A stretch of DNA of 36,227 nt from Anaerolineales bacterium (GTDB taxonomy: Bacteria; Chloroflexota; Anaerolineae; Anaerolineales; Villigracilaceae), in assembly GCA_020060625.1 (NCBI GenBank), contig JAGUZU010000110.1, positions 1 through 36,227 of the forward strand, in the 5' to 3' direction. Of the stretch, positions 8,416 through 15,883 are shown one piece after another. Every line of letters starts with the position of its first letter. The stretch's first letter is position 1. Under the pieces are notes generated by a model, which was not told the origin of the DNA, did no database searches, and saw nothing but the letters and a program-made list of their open reading frames with translations. The position numbers and the translations under genes were made by a program.

Positions 8416-8596
8416 GATTGAGAGGGGGCGGTTAGCCGCCGCTCCCTGCTCGATTGGCTTGGTATCATCTCCTCGCATGGCGCCACTCATCAACTTCGGA
8501 CAGTGTTACAGCGTTTCCGCCAGATGCGGTGACTGAATCTCTTCACTCCCAGTCAAATCCGCAATGCAGCATGTATTTTCGACGAAAGCATATTTA

Positions 8597-8611
8597 GGAT
8601 ATATAATATCC
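8597..8611 (+). promoter_or_regulatory. AT-rich near-palindrome with a TATAAT box
   Basis: GGATATATAATATCC is almost self-complementary and contains TATAAT on the plus strand. It lies about 50 bases before the ATG of the uncertain plus-strand frame. Around it, the stretch from the recQ promoter to that frame holds only the hairpins described and no other gene that I can support. Confidence 0.35.
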
Positions 8612-8662
8612 AATTACGAACAAGTTTTCGTTTCCGCCATTCGAGAGAGATAAACTGCCACA

Positions 8663-9046
8663 ATGAACGAATTCCTGAGATTTGCAATTCAGGGCATTCT
8701 GTTGTTGGTTGCCCTGCTTGCGCTCCTCGATTTTTCCCGCCGCCGCGGATATGCGCGATCCGGCTTCAGCGCGGTTCCAAACGAATTCGCCGCGCGCAAT
8801 CATGCCGAAGAGACATCGTCGGCGGGTGAAGAACGTTTCCGCGCGCTCATCGAAGACGTTGGCAGGCTCGCCAGACTGCCCATCGTCGGCATCGAGAATA
8901 CTCCAATCCACGATATTGGAGACGGACTTATCTGCTGCGGCTTTCAGGGAGGTCTCGAACAGGTTTGCCAGTTGCGGGTCAATGAACTCCATCATGCGGT
9001 CATAACGCAAACCGATGCCCGCGGCAGTCCTAACCTTGCCGAATAG
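8663..9046 (+). CDS. Uncertain small membrane-anchored protein or remnant
   Basis: I do not recognise it. The N-terminus has one clear hydrophobic segment (AIQGILLLVALLALLDF) followed by basic residues RRR, as in a membrane-anchored protein. A stretch EERFRALIED resembles the first helix of PAS domains, but no PAS core follows. From about residue 65 the composition (Cys-Cys, many Ile/Gly) looks less natural. A competing frame on the minus strand spans almost the same bases (8594-9307) but runs into the start of the next gene. A TATAAT box upstream favours the plus strand; no good ribosome site is visible. It may be the 5' part of a decayed sensor kinase gene. Confidence 0.3.
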   Translation: MNEFLRFAIQGILLLVALLALLDFSRRRGYARSGFSAVPNEFAARNHAEETSSAGEERFRALIEDVGRLARLPIVGIENTPIHDIGDGLICCGFQGGLEQVCQLRVNELHHAVITQTDARGSPNLAE

Positions 9047-9124
9047 ACCGCGCAGCGATAGCGTATGAAACATACGCGAGACAAAGCATCGGCGCGCCAT
9101 TGGACTTTCACACATGGCATGATG

Positions 9125-9139
9125 TAGAATCAATCCGTG
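9125..9139 (+). promoter_or_regulatory. Leaderless promoter: -10 box six bases before a GTG start
   Basis: TAGAAT is followed by six bases (CAATCC) and then the GTG start codon. No Shine-Dalgarno sequence can fit. Transcription would begin at or next to the G of the start codon. A TTGGAC about 19 bases upstream is a poor -35 candidate. Confidence 0.5.
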
Positions 9140-10420
9140 CCTCTCACACTCTCTTTGATCGTCAACCTGTTCTTCTTCAGCTTCACTCTCTGGCTGGGAG
9201 CCTATCTCCTTGCCCGTAACTCCCAAAAGATGACCGTCCGCCTCACGGGTTGGGGTGTTCTGTTTTATGCCGTTGCCCTCGCGCTCGAAATCATCTGGGG
9301 ACAACAACCCAACGGACTCCTGCTCATTCCCGCTTTGTTCTGGATCGGCGCGGCGTTATATCTCGTGCCTGAAGAAATGCCCTGGCGGCAAGCAGTGATC
9401 CGTACCTGGTTGTTGATCTCCATCCCCATCTTCATATTGACTCTCCTCAACACATGGTTCTCACTGATTGCCGTCCTTGCCCTGTTTGCCTGCCTTGTGT
9501 TGATTGTCAAATTCAAGCCGCAAAGTCAAGCCAGACCATCTTACGCGCTTCTGGTTGTTATTGGATTGTTCTTTTCACTCGGCACAGGTTTGCTCGTCCT
9601 GCCGCTGAATTGGATTCCACGTTCATGGATGATCCCCGCGCTGGGGCTTGACCTTGTTCTGATGGGTGTCGCGATCACTCTCTGGGATGCGTTCGACGAA
9701 GGCGAATCGATCCGTTCCCACATTCTCCGTTCCTTCGTCTCATCGTTCTATTACGCAGGCGCGCTTGCCGTGTTCGTCGTCATCGCGATTGCCATAGACG
9801 GGCAAATCACCCTCGGCAAATTAATCGCTCTTGTCGGTGTGATCGCCTTTGGAATTCTGACACAGACCTTTTCCGACTCAATCCAAACCATTTTGGATCG
9901 CTTGACTTTGCCGCACGACCCTGCCTTGAACGATCAGCGCGAGATATTGCGTCAAACTGCGGATGCGCTCCCGCGTCTCTCCACGCTCGAACCTGCCTCA
10001 ATGGACGAAGAGCATTTCGCGCGTCTGACGCGTCGCGCCATCAGTAATTTGGGCGATCTTCCCAAACTCTCCACCAGCCCGTTGATGAACCTGCCTGCTG
10101 TTATTGCGAACAACCCTGACAATCCACTAGACCGCGTTCATGCGCTAAAAGCCTTGCTCACCCAAAGCATTCAGAGACTCAAGCCACAAGGGAAGGATGA
10201 CTTTGGAACAACCGATGAATGGCGTTACTACAACTCGCTCTATTTCCCCTACGTGCTGGGGCTAAAACCCTACACCCGCCGCATGGACAAAGACACCCTC
10301 GACGAGACCTCCTGCCTGGCGCTTGAATGGTTCCAATCTTCCGTGCCTGAGCGCACGCTACATAACTGGCAAAACGCCGCTGCAAAACTGATTGCCGATG
10401 AATTGAGAGCCAGGTTATAA
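9137..10420 (+). CDS. Polytopic membrane protein with cytoplasmic C-terminal domain, function unknown
   Basis: 427 residues. Residues 1-255 hold seven or eight hydrophobic segments, the first two being LSLIVNLFFFSFTLWLGAYL and GVLFYAVALALEIIW. The layout resembles the 7TM sensor part of some histidine kinases, with two helix pairs joined by short loops. The last 170 residues are soluble and helical, rich in Leu, Arg and Asp, with no kinase, GAF or PAS motif that I can see; they include an aromatic patch EWRYYNSLYFPYVLGLKPY. The GTG start is chosen because a -10 box lies six bases before it. It is alone on its strand between the uncertain small frame and a small membrane operon. A signalling or transport role cannot be assigned. 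Confidence 0.75.
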   Translation: MPLTLSLIVNLFFFSFTLWLGAYLLARNSQKMTVRLTGWGVLFYAVALALEIIWGQQPNGLLLIPALFWIGAALYLVPEEMPWRQAVIRTWLLISIPIFILTLLNTWFSLIAVLALFACLVLIVKFKPQSQARPSYALLVVIGLFFSLGTGLLVLPLNWIPRSWMIPALGLDLVLMGVAITLWDAFDEGESIRSHILRSFVSSFYYAGALAVFVVIAIAIDGQITLGKLIALVGVIAFGILTQTFSDSIQTILDRLTLPHDPALNDQREILRQTADALPRLSTLEPASMDEEHFARLTRRAISNLGDLPKLSTSPLMNLPAVIANNPDNPLDRVHALKALLTQSIQRLKPQGKDDFGTTDEWRYYNSLYFPYVLGLKPYTRRMDKDTLDETSCLALEWFQSSVPERTLHNWQNAAAKLIADELRARL

Positions 10421-10423
10421 AAC

Positions 10424-10461
10424 TGGCAGTACTTGGCAGTCTTTTTCGTGGACATGGCAGT
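10424..10461 (+). promoter_or_regulatory. Three direct TGGCAGT repeats upstream of a membrane operon
   Basis: TGGCAGT occurs at 10424, 10434 and 10455. The spacings are 10 and 21 bases, one and two helical turns, so all three copies face the same side of the DNA. They lie between the previous stop and the ribosome site of the next operon, a natural place for regulator binding. No clear -35/-10 pair was found. Confidence 0.45.
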
Positions 10462-10496
10462 CTCGCCTGTCCTACACTGGGGGCAAAGGAGACACT

Positions 10497-10814
10497 ATGA
10501 CCATCATTGATTTTCTGATCGGAATGACCCTTATGAATTCCATGCCTCATTTTGTGTTAGGCACATGGAAGGGTCGCATGTTGAGCGCCTTCGGATTTGG
10601 CGACCTCCAGAACATCCTGTACGGCTTGCTGAATTTAATCCTGTCCGTAGGATTGTTTCTGTATAAGTACGGGATGGAGAAACTACTGGATAATGGCATT
10701 TTTACAGGCGCCTTGGTATTGCTGGTCATTTATTTCTTGACAGGGCAATACTGGTACACCATCTTTCACAAGAACTACTACGAGAACTCTACAATCAAAG
10801 GAACCACAAAATGA
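10497..10814 (+). CDS. Small three-helix membrane protein, function unknown
   Basis: 105 residues with a good ribosome site (AAAGGAGACACT-ATG). Hydrophobic segments lie at about residues 3-20, 37-55 and 67-86. The C-terminus is hydrophilic (HKNYYENSTIKGTTK) and follows an aromatic cluster QYWYTIFHKNYYEN. I do not recognise the family. It overlaps the next gene by four bases (ATGA), so the two are translated together and probably form one membrane unit. Confidence 0.7.
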   Translation: MTIIDFLIGMTLMNSMPHFVLGTWKGRMLSAFGFGDLQNILYGLLNLILSVGLFLYKYGMEKLLDNGIFTGALVLLVIYFLTGQYWYTIFHKNYYENSTIKGTTK

Positions 10815-11197
10815 ACACAAATAACCAAACTGCCATTCGTCGCATCCTGCTTGGCAACGCCATCTTCTCAGGCGTCAGCGGATTGCTCTTCACCTTTGCA
10901 TCAGCCTCCGTTGCCCGCTTTCTCGGCATTGACGCTTCCATCATCATTCTGCTCATTGGTATCGGACTGGCAGGCTACGCCTTCCTGCTATACCAAAACG
11001 CCTCCCGCAGTGAAATTTCAAAAGCCTTTGTCCTCACCGCCGTCGTTTTAGATTCGATCTGGGTTTTGTTGAGCATTATTCTGCTTATCACAAACTGGGT
11101 GCCTTTCGCCACCGAAGGCAAATGGGCAGTCGGCATCGTCGCCGCCATTGTGGATGTCTTTGCCACCCTGCAATTCATCGAGTGGAGGAGGATGTAA
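10811..11197 (+). CDS. Four-helix membrane protein, function unknown
   Basis: 128 residues, start overlapping the stop of the previous gene as ATGA. Four hydrophobic segments are visible at about 17-32, 37-60, 73-92 and 100-120, joined by very short loops, the last ending in the basic tail EWRRM. The pattern is like that of small DoxX-like or SPW-type membrane proteins, but no diagnostic motif is present. An intrinsic terminator follows within 20 bases, closing this two-gene operon. Confidence 0.7.
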   Translation: MNTNNQTAIRRILLGNAIFSGVSGLLFTFASASVARFLGIDASIIILLIGIGLAGYAFLLYQNASRSEISKAFVLTAVVLDSIWVLLSIILLITNWVPFATEGKWAVGIVAAIVDVFATLQFIEWRRM

Positions 11198-11213
11198 TTT
11201 TTGAAATACGCAG

Positions 11214-11274
11214 AACGTCCCGAAGGCTTTCTGGACAGAGCCTTGTTGAGCATATAAACCTTCGGGACGTTTTT
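11214..11274 (+). terminator. Intrinsic terminator of the two-gene membrane operon
   Basis: AACGTCCCGAAGG and its exact complement CCTTCGGGACGTT form a 13-bp stem around a 32-base loop, directly followed by TTTT. The loop is long for a terminator, but the stem and T-run are clear. It ends two bases into the convergent DUF3179 gene end, so it may also stop that transcript. Confidence 0.65.
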
Positions 11275-11275
11275 G

Positions 11276-12484
11276 TTATGGCTGATAGACCCTCGTCTCG
11301 GGCTTGAATGCCGCCCATGAAAACCAGAAGTGGTTGATGGACACCACAGGATTGAGTTGTTTACCTTTCAACTTACCCCCAATTGCCAACCCAAAAATGT
11401 TCCATTCACTGCCTGTCTGCGTGTCGAGGATTTTCCCATCTTTGAATTCGAAATCGAGAGGTGTACCATCCAACACTCTTGCATACGCCACTGCCGAGCC
11501 GACTTCACGACCTTCGGGGATGTTGCTTGTGTCCAGTGCGGAGGCAGTGCCTTCCGTCCAGAAGAGCACCACATCGTTTTCGCCGACTGTATCATTGATG
11601 ATATTCAATTCGCTTAACACATCATATGGATAGGCAACTGCCTCACCGTTCAAATCAATGGTTAGTACACGCGCCATTGGTGGGAGTTGGTCGGGCGTTG
11701 TACCGTTGAACAGGAACGGCGTTTGGTTAATGTCATCGTATCCGAAATACGGATTCTTGCCATAGTTGCGAGGATGCCCTGTGTCGCGGGAAAGGACTTT
11801 GCCGTCAGGATGCAATTCTTTGAAATCCACCCAGGAGATCATGGAGGCGGGATAAAACTCCAGTTGCGCGCCCGTGTGTTCGCCAGCGATGGCGTCGCCT
11901 GTGGCTTGCTGCCACCAGGTTTCGGTTTGGCGGTCGTACATGATCAGGTTGCTATAGCGCAACCTGCCCGTTGTGCCGAAATCGAAAACCTGATTATCAA
12001 ATGTTCGTTTGAAGGCAATTGCTGTGTTGCACAGCGGACAGAACGTCACGAGTAGCGGTTCATTCCCGACCGTGTCGTTGACGATCTCATGCCACATCAG
12101 GATTTGGATGGGATAGGCTTTCACTTCGCAGACGCTTCGATTTCCCTCAGCGCAAGCCTGGACGAAGACAACGGGTTCGCGGTCTTTGAGCCATTCATTC
12201 GCTTCGCTGACCGAGATGAACTTGGGCGTGTCAATCGCAGGGATTCCATCTTTGGGCGGACCTCCCGAAAGGATTTCGCTGTAGGGAATCGAATGTTTGC
12301 TGAAGTCGGTGGTGAATTCGTTTTCGGCGCCGCGTGGGGGCGATTCGGCTGGAAGCAAGGTTAAGGCTGGTTGGGGAGAATCAGGCACGGGTGAGTCCGA
12401 AGCGGAGTCGGTCGCTTGGGAAGCGGCGCAGGCGGATAAAAGCCAGCCCGCCGCGAGAATCCATATCATCCAATTTCTAAACAT
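11276..12484 (-). CDS. DUF3179 domain lipoprotein
   Basis: 402 residues. An N-terminal lipoprotein signal (WILAAGWLLSAC, lipidated Cys19) is followed by a Ser/Pro/Asp linker to about residue 55 and then the DUF3179 domain. Typical family signatures are present: FCPLCNTAIAF with Cys149 and Cys152, YSNLIMYDRQTETWWQQ, and a C-terminal NHFWFSWAAFKP. The protein is anchored outside the membrane. Its biochemical role is unknown; the paired Cys residues invite a redox or metal role, which is inference. The ATG has AAAGGAGCGCCC before it. A GGGTAAG/TCTAA pair upstream matches the ECF-like motif also found before the thioredoxin and TVP38 genes. It lies head to tail after the HD-GYP gene. Confidence 0.85.
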   Translation of the reverse strand: MFRNWMIWILAAGWLLSACAASQATDSASDSPVPDSPQPALTLLPAESPPRGAENEFTTDFSKHSIPYSEILSGGPPKDGIPAIDTPKFISVSEANEWLKDREPVVFVQACAEGNRSVCEVKAYPIQILMWHEIVNDTVGNEPLLVTFCPLCNTAIAFKRTFDNQVFDFGTTGRLRYSNLIMYDRQTETWWQQATGDAIAGEHTGAQLEFYPASMISWVDFKELHPDGKVLSRDTGHPRNYGKNPYFGYDDINQTPFLFNGTTPDQLPPMARVLTIDLNGEAVAYPYDVLSELNIINDTVGENDVVLFWTEGTASALDTSNIPEGREVGSAVAYARVLDGTPLDFEFKDGKILDTQTGSEWNIFGLAIGGKLKGKQLNPVVSINHFWFSWAAFKPETRVYQP

Positions 12485-12502
12485 GGGCGCTCCTTTATTC
12501 GG

Positions 12503-12533
12503 TTAGAGGAGAATCGCCCGATTTCCCTTACCC
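12503..12533 (-). promoter_or_regulatory. ECF-type two-box promoter candidate for the DUF3179 gene
   Basis: GGGTAAG at the upstream end and TCTAA 19 bases further on. The same boxes at the same spacing precede TVP38, thioredoxin and the YjeF remnant. It overlaps the last codons of the HD-GYP gene by two codons. Confidence 0.55.
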
Positions 12534-13364
12534 AATTTGCGAGAGAATATCCTCCACAGCATCTTCATTTGCGCGTGGTTCCAGGTTGCGGGGATCGTCG
12601 GTCATGCCTGTCATTTCCGCTTCGAATGTGTTTCCGACGCGAAGCAATTCCAATTGGCTGTGACAGGCGCGGCAGTAAATAACATCGCCGTCTTTTGTGT
12701 TGCGTGGAATCGCAATAACGGGTCCGCAGTGAGGGCAGGTGACCGCGGGAATGCCATCTGCCGTGTGACCGACGATGTGAGTCAGGTCGCCCGCGCGACC
12801 CAATTCGCATATATGACCGACCAGTGCTGAATCGAATTGGGTTCCAGCGCCTTCCTCGAGGCGGCACAAAGCGTGTTCGACCGACATGCCCTTGCGATAG
12901 GGGCGGACGCTGGTCATGGCGTCGAAAGCATCCGCAACGCTGATGATGCGCGCGGTCAGTGAGATTTGTCCGCCGCTCAACCCGCGCGGGTAGCCTTTTC
13001 CGTCCATGCGTTCGTGATGATCGTTGGCGGCAGAGGAAACCATTTCCGCCAACGGATGACCGCCAAGCAACCTGCTTCCTATCGATGGGTGCGTTTTGAT
13101 AATGGCATATTCCGCTTCTGTGAGCGCCGCCTCTTTTTTCAAGATATCGTCGGGAATGCCGACCTTGCCCAGATCGTGCAGGTAGGCGGCGACGCTGATC
13201 TTGATGATTTCTTCTTCAGGCAGACCGATTTTGGTCGCCAGCAATTTGGCGAACTGGGAGACGCGCCAGACGTGCCCGCCCGTGTAGGGATCGCGCGCTT
13301 CGATGATGTCCGCCATGATGAGCAGGGATTTGAGGAGGGGTTTGTCAATATTCATGGTTTTCAT
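12528..13364 (-). CDS. HD-GYP domain phosphodiesterase with C-terminal zinc ribbon
   Basis: 278 residues. The HD-GYP family cleaves cyclic di-nucleotides such as c-di-GMP. Visible signatures: His31, HD pair His63-Asp64 in HDLGKVGIPD, His92 in THPSIG, HHERMDGKGYP (GYP at 124-126), and ADAFDAMTSVRPYR. All metal ligands usual for the family seem present. After residue 205 a four-Cys zinc ribbon follows (CPHC ... CRAC), an uncommon addition. There is no receiver or membrane part. The ATG has no ribosome site but a TAGAAT box seven bases before it, suggesting a leaderless mRNA. It is divergent from the TVP38 gene. Confidence 0.9.
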   Translation of the reverse strand: MKTMNIDKPLLKSLLIMADIIEARDPYTGGHVWRVSQFAKLLATKIGLPEEEIIKISVAAYLHDLGKVGIPDDILKKEAALTEAEYAIIKTHPSIGSRLLGGHPLAEMVSSAANDHHERMDGKGYPRGLSGGQISLTARIISVADAFDAMTSVRPYRKGMSVEHALCRLEEGAGTQFDSALVGHICELGRAGDLTHIVGHTADGIPAVTCPHCGPVIAIPRNTKDGDVIYCRACHSQLELLRVGNTFEAEMTGMTDDPRNLEPRANEDAVEDILSQIG

Positions 13365-13377
13365 TTACTGAATTCTA
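13362..13377 (-). promoter_or_regulatory. Leaderless promoter of the HD-GYP gene
   Basis: TAGAAT is followed by seven bases (TCAGTAA) and the ATG. No Shine-Dalgarno sequence is present. Transcription starting 7 bases after the -10 box would begin on the A of the ATG. The -35 region is not recognisable. Confidence 0.5.
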
Positions 13378-13420
13378 CACCCGCTGATTTCTTACAAGGT
13401 CGGAATTTGCGCTTGAAAAA

Positions 13421-13451
13421 GGGTAAGAAATATTCGAAGGTGTTCCTCTAT
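13421..13451 (+). promoter_or_regulatory. ECF-type two-box promoter candidate for TVP38 and the MerA-like gene
   Basis: GGGTAAG at 13421 and TCTAT at 13447, the same order and spacing as before the DUF3179, thioredoxin and YjeF-remnant genes. The start codon follows 20 bases after the second box. Confidence 0.55.
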
Positions 13452-13470
13452 TGGGGGAGGAAACTTCCAA

Positions 13471-14199
13471 ATGGAAACATCGAATCGCGTCCTGCAATCA
13501 AAAACCTGGCTTCAAGAACATGCGCAAAAGATCGGCGCGTTGTTCTTCTGGATTCTGCTGATTGCCGCTTATCAATGGTATGCAATTTCAAATCAACTCT
13601 CGCCGTTGCAGGCGGTTCAACGAATACTGGCGTTCATGCAAAACGGCGTGTGGGGAGTTTTGATCTATGTGATTCTTTACGCTGTGCGCCCGTTGATTTT
13701 ATTTCCTGCAACCTTTCTCAGCGTGGCGGGCGGTTTCGTCTTTGGTCCCGTTCTCGGCGTCATTTACACAATCATCGCCAGCAATATTTCATCCACCATT
13801 GCGTTTTATGTGGGGCGCTATTTCGGCGAGGGGATGTTTGAAGAAAAGACCCTAAAGGTCTCCGAGACCTTTAGGGTCTTGGATAAGTACGCGCAACGGA
13901 TGCGCGAAAACAGTTTCGAGACGGTGATGATCATGCGCTTCATCTTCCTGCCGTATGACGCGGTCAGTTATCTGGCGGGATTTTTGCGGATCAAGTACCT
14001 GCCATTCATTCTGGCGACGGCGCTCGGCTCCATTCCTGGGACGATGGCGTTTATCGGTTTCGGCGCTTCCATCGAGACTTTTGACGGGGCACTGCCAAAA
14101 TTGAATCCTATCACCCTCGGTTTTTCTGTGGCGATTTTTATCGTGAGCATTTTGCTTTCGCGCATTTTCAAGAAACGGGAAAACATACCCTCACCCTAA
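13471..14199 (+). CDS. TVP38/TMEM64 (DedA-like, VTT domain) membrane protein
   Basis: 242 residues with about six hydrophobic segments. The VTT-domain core is clear: RPLILFPATFLSVAGGFVFG, then SNISSTIAFYVGRYFG and RFIFLPYDAVSYLAGFLRI. Members of this superfamily are linked to lipid or flippase-like functions in membranes; the substrate here is unknown. The ribosome site GGAGG lies 10 bases before the ATG. The loop EEKTLKVSETFRVLDK is encoded by a perfect 35-bp palindrome of a dispersed family inserted in frame at a position between helices. A MerA-like disulfide oxidoreductase gene follows on the same strand, a pairing known in other bacteria, sometimes as a fusion, so the two probably work together. 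Confidence 0.9.
   Translation: METSNRVLQSKTWLQEHAQKIGALFFWILLIAAYQWYAISNQLSPLQAVQRILAFMQNGVWGVLIYVILYAVRPLILFPATFLSVAGGFVFGPVLGVIYTIIASNISSTIAFYVGRYFGEGMFEEKTLKVSETFRVLDKYAQRMRENSFETVMIMRFIFLPYDAVSYLAGFLRIKYLPFILATALGSIPGTMAFIGFGASIETFDGALPKLNPITLGFSVAIFIVSILLSRIFKKRENIPSP
13846..13880. repeat. 35-bp dispersed palindrome (AGACCCTAAAGG family) inside the TVP38 gene
   Basis: AAGACCCTAAAGGTCTC, one central C, then GAGACCTTTAGGGTCTT: 17-bp perfect arms. The length is not a multiple of three, yet the frame stays open through it and the downstream family motif is intact. Two relatives lie around 30 kb; one has the arms swapped. Confidence 0.85.
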
Positions 14200-14268
14200 T
14201 CCTCTCCCACAGGGAGAGGGGACTCTTGCCCTCTTCCCCCAGTGGGGGAAGGGCTGGGGATGAGGGCT
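14190..14268. repeat. Double palindrome of the CCCTCACCC family before the MerA-like gene
   Basis: Two hairpins in a row (CCTCTCCC/GGGAGAGG and CTTCCCCC/GGGGGAAG) between CCCTCACCC and GGGGATGAGGG ends. It begins in the last codons of the TVP38 gene, encoding the final SPSP-like tail, and ends 18 bases before the next start codon. The same double form occurs at 21.9 kb. Confidence 0.8.
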
Positions 14269-14285
14269 TTCCAAAAGGACTTTTC

Positions 14286-15728
14286 ATGACAGATCATTAT
14301 CAGACAGTGGTAATCGGGGCTGGCTCGGGCGGTATGACCGTTGCCATCGGTATGGCGGGTTTGGGGCGCAAAGTTGCCCTCATCGAAGGGAATCATGTCG
14401 GCGGCGACTGCACCAACGTGGGCTGTGTGCCGTCGAAGACGCTGATTCATCTGGCGAAGAATTTCAAACCTGGGATGAATCCCGATGACGCCCTGCGCGA
14501 AGTAACCTGCAAACGCGATGCGTTGCGCGACAAAGAGACCGAAGAAGTAAAGCATTTGAAGAACGTCACCTTCATCGAAGGCTGGGCAAAGTTCACTGCG
14601 CCGAAGGAGATCGAAGTGGCGTTGAAAGACGGCTCGACGCGCAAACTCACGGCAGACAACATCGTCATCGCCACAGGTGCGCGCCCCCGCTTGCTGGACA
14701 TTCCAGGTTTGACAAAAGAGCGGACGCTGACGAATGAGTCGCTGTTCGATCTGATGAACTTGCCGAAGCACCTGGTCATCGTCGGCGCGGGGATCATCGC
14801 GCTGGAGATGGCGTTTGCCTTCCAGAAACTCGGTTCGCAGGTGACGATGTTCGCGCTCGATTCTCGCCCGCTGATGACCGCCATCCCTGAAGCGTCGGAG
14901 GTGATTCAAAAGGAACTTGACAGGCGGCGAATTTCCACCCACTACAACGCAACCGCGCAGGGATTCGATGAATCCAAGCGCACGCTCACGATCAAACAAG
15001 GCGATGGCTTTATTACACTGCATAACGTAGACAAGGTTTTAGTGGCAATCGGTCGGGTGCGAAATTTCGACTCGCTCGGACTGGAGCAGGTTTATCCTGA
15101 GCGAGGTCGAAGGGCTGGGGTCAAGGTTGACCCGAGGCTTGGGGTGCTGGTCAACTCGTTTGGGGAGACGAATGTGAAGAGTGTGTACGCGATTGGGGAT
15201 GTAACTCCCACGTCCGCTTTTACACATTCGGCAAATGCTCAGGGACGGCGCGTGGTTCAGCGAATTGCCTTCCCTTATCTGCCGCTCGTAAAGAAGGAAC
15301 CGTTGTTCCCGAATGCAACGTTCAGCGATCCCGAAGTGGCAGCAGTTGGATTGAGCGAGAAGCAACTCGCCGAATATTGCCATCCTGGGATCATCAGGCG
15401 CATCCGCGTGGACTTCAAAGACCACACCGATAGAGGCTACACCGACGGCATCGAGAACGGCTTCATCGTCGTGGACGCGGTGCGACTCACGGGACAGATT
15501 TTACACGCCACGATTGTGGGACCATCCGCCTCGGAGATGATCTCGTTCTTCACGCTGGCGATCAGCCAAAGGATTTCGTTGTACAAAATTTATCGGCTGG
15601 TCTATCCGTACCCGACATTCTCAAGCGGCATTTTGAAAGTGGCGGATTTCTTCATGCGCGAGACGCTGACCAATCTTGGAAAAGAACTGGCGGCGTATTT
15701 GAAATATCGCTTTGCGAAACCCAGTTAA
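14286..15728 (+). CDS. MerA-like FAD-dependent disulfide oxidoreductase
   Basis: 480 residues, cytoplasmic, glutathione reductase/lipoamide dehydrogenase superfamily. FAD-binding GAGSGG (11-16), redox-active pair Cys42/Cys47 in GDCTNVGCVPSK, central NAD(P)-binding VGAGIIALEMA, and ATG and GD motifs (YAIGDVTPT) are all present. The C-terminal dimer domain reads YPYPTFSSGILKVAD, as in MerA-like proteins, and lacks the catalytic His of glutathione reductases. The N-terminal metal-binding domain and the C-terminal Cys pair of true mercuric reductases are absent, so mercury reduction is unlikely. I chose the ATG preceded by AAGGAC over an earlier frame opening in repeat DNA. Around residue 281 the string VYPERGRRA seems to come from another inserted repeat (CCTGAGCGAGGTCGAAGG). 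Substrate unknown. Confidence 0.9.
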   Translation: MTDHYQTVVIGAGSGGMTVAIGMAGLGRKVALIEGNHVGGDCTNVGCVPSKTLIHLAKNFKPGMNPDDALREVTCKRDALRDKETEEVKHLKNVTFIEGWAKFTAPKEIEVALKDGSTRKLTADNIVIATGARPRLLDIPGLTKERTLTNESLFDLMNLPKHLVIVGAGIIALEMAFAFQKLGSQVTMFALDSRPLMTAIPEASEVIQKELDRRRISTHYNATAQGFDESKRTLTIKQGDGFITLHNVDKVLVAIGRVRNFDSLGLEQVYPERGRRAGVKVDPRLGVLVNSFGETNVKSVYAIGDVTPTSAFTHSANAQGRRVVQRIAFPYLPLVKKEPLFPNATFSDPEVAAVGLSEKQLAEYCHPGIIRRIRVDFKDHTDRGYTDGIENGFIVVDAVRLTGQILHATIVGPSASEMISFFTLAISQRISLYKIYRLVYPYPTFSSGILKVADFFMRETLTNLGKELAAYLKYRFAKPS

Positions 15729-15733
15729 TTCAT

Positions 15734-15863
15734 GTCGTTGCGAGGAGCGCTCTTGGTCTTTGCGACGAAGCAACCCCCAGTGAAACGGGAAAATCTTATC
15801 GAAAAGCATTTGCCACTTAATCGGAGATTTCTTCGCCGCAAAAAGCGTGCGGCTCGCAATGAC
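15734..15863. repeat. MITE-like element with GTCNTTGCGAG ends
   Basis: Terminal inverted repeats GTCGTTGCGAG and CTCGCAATGAC (10 of 11) bound 130 bases of non-coding DNA with inner CGAAGCAA and TTCTTCG sub-palindromes. It fills the whole gap between the MerA-like gene and the ABC lipoprotein gene. No transposase is encoded. Confidence 0.7.
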
Positions 15864-15883
15864 ATAAAAATTCAGGAGAAAAA

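Noticed and set aside
13388-13400. GTAAGAAAT upstream of the HD-GYP gene as an ECF motif
   Set aside because: The second box is missing at the expected distance; a TAGAAT box just before the ATG explains the start better.
12966-13841. Long plus-strand frame across HD-GYP and TVP38 starts
   Set aside because: It is antisense to the HD-GYP gene and out of frame with TVP38; composition is shadow-like.
14286-15728. Mercuric reductase merA
   Set aside because: The metal-binding domain, C-terminal Cys pair and any merR/merT genes are absent.
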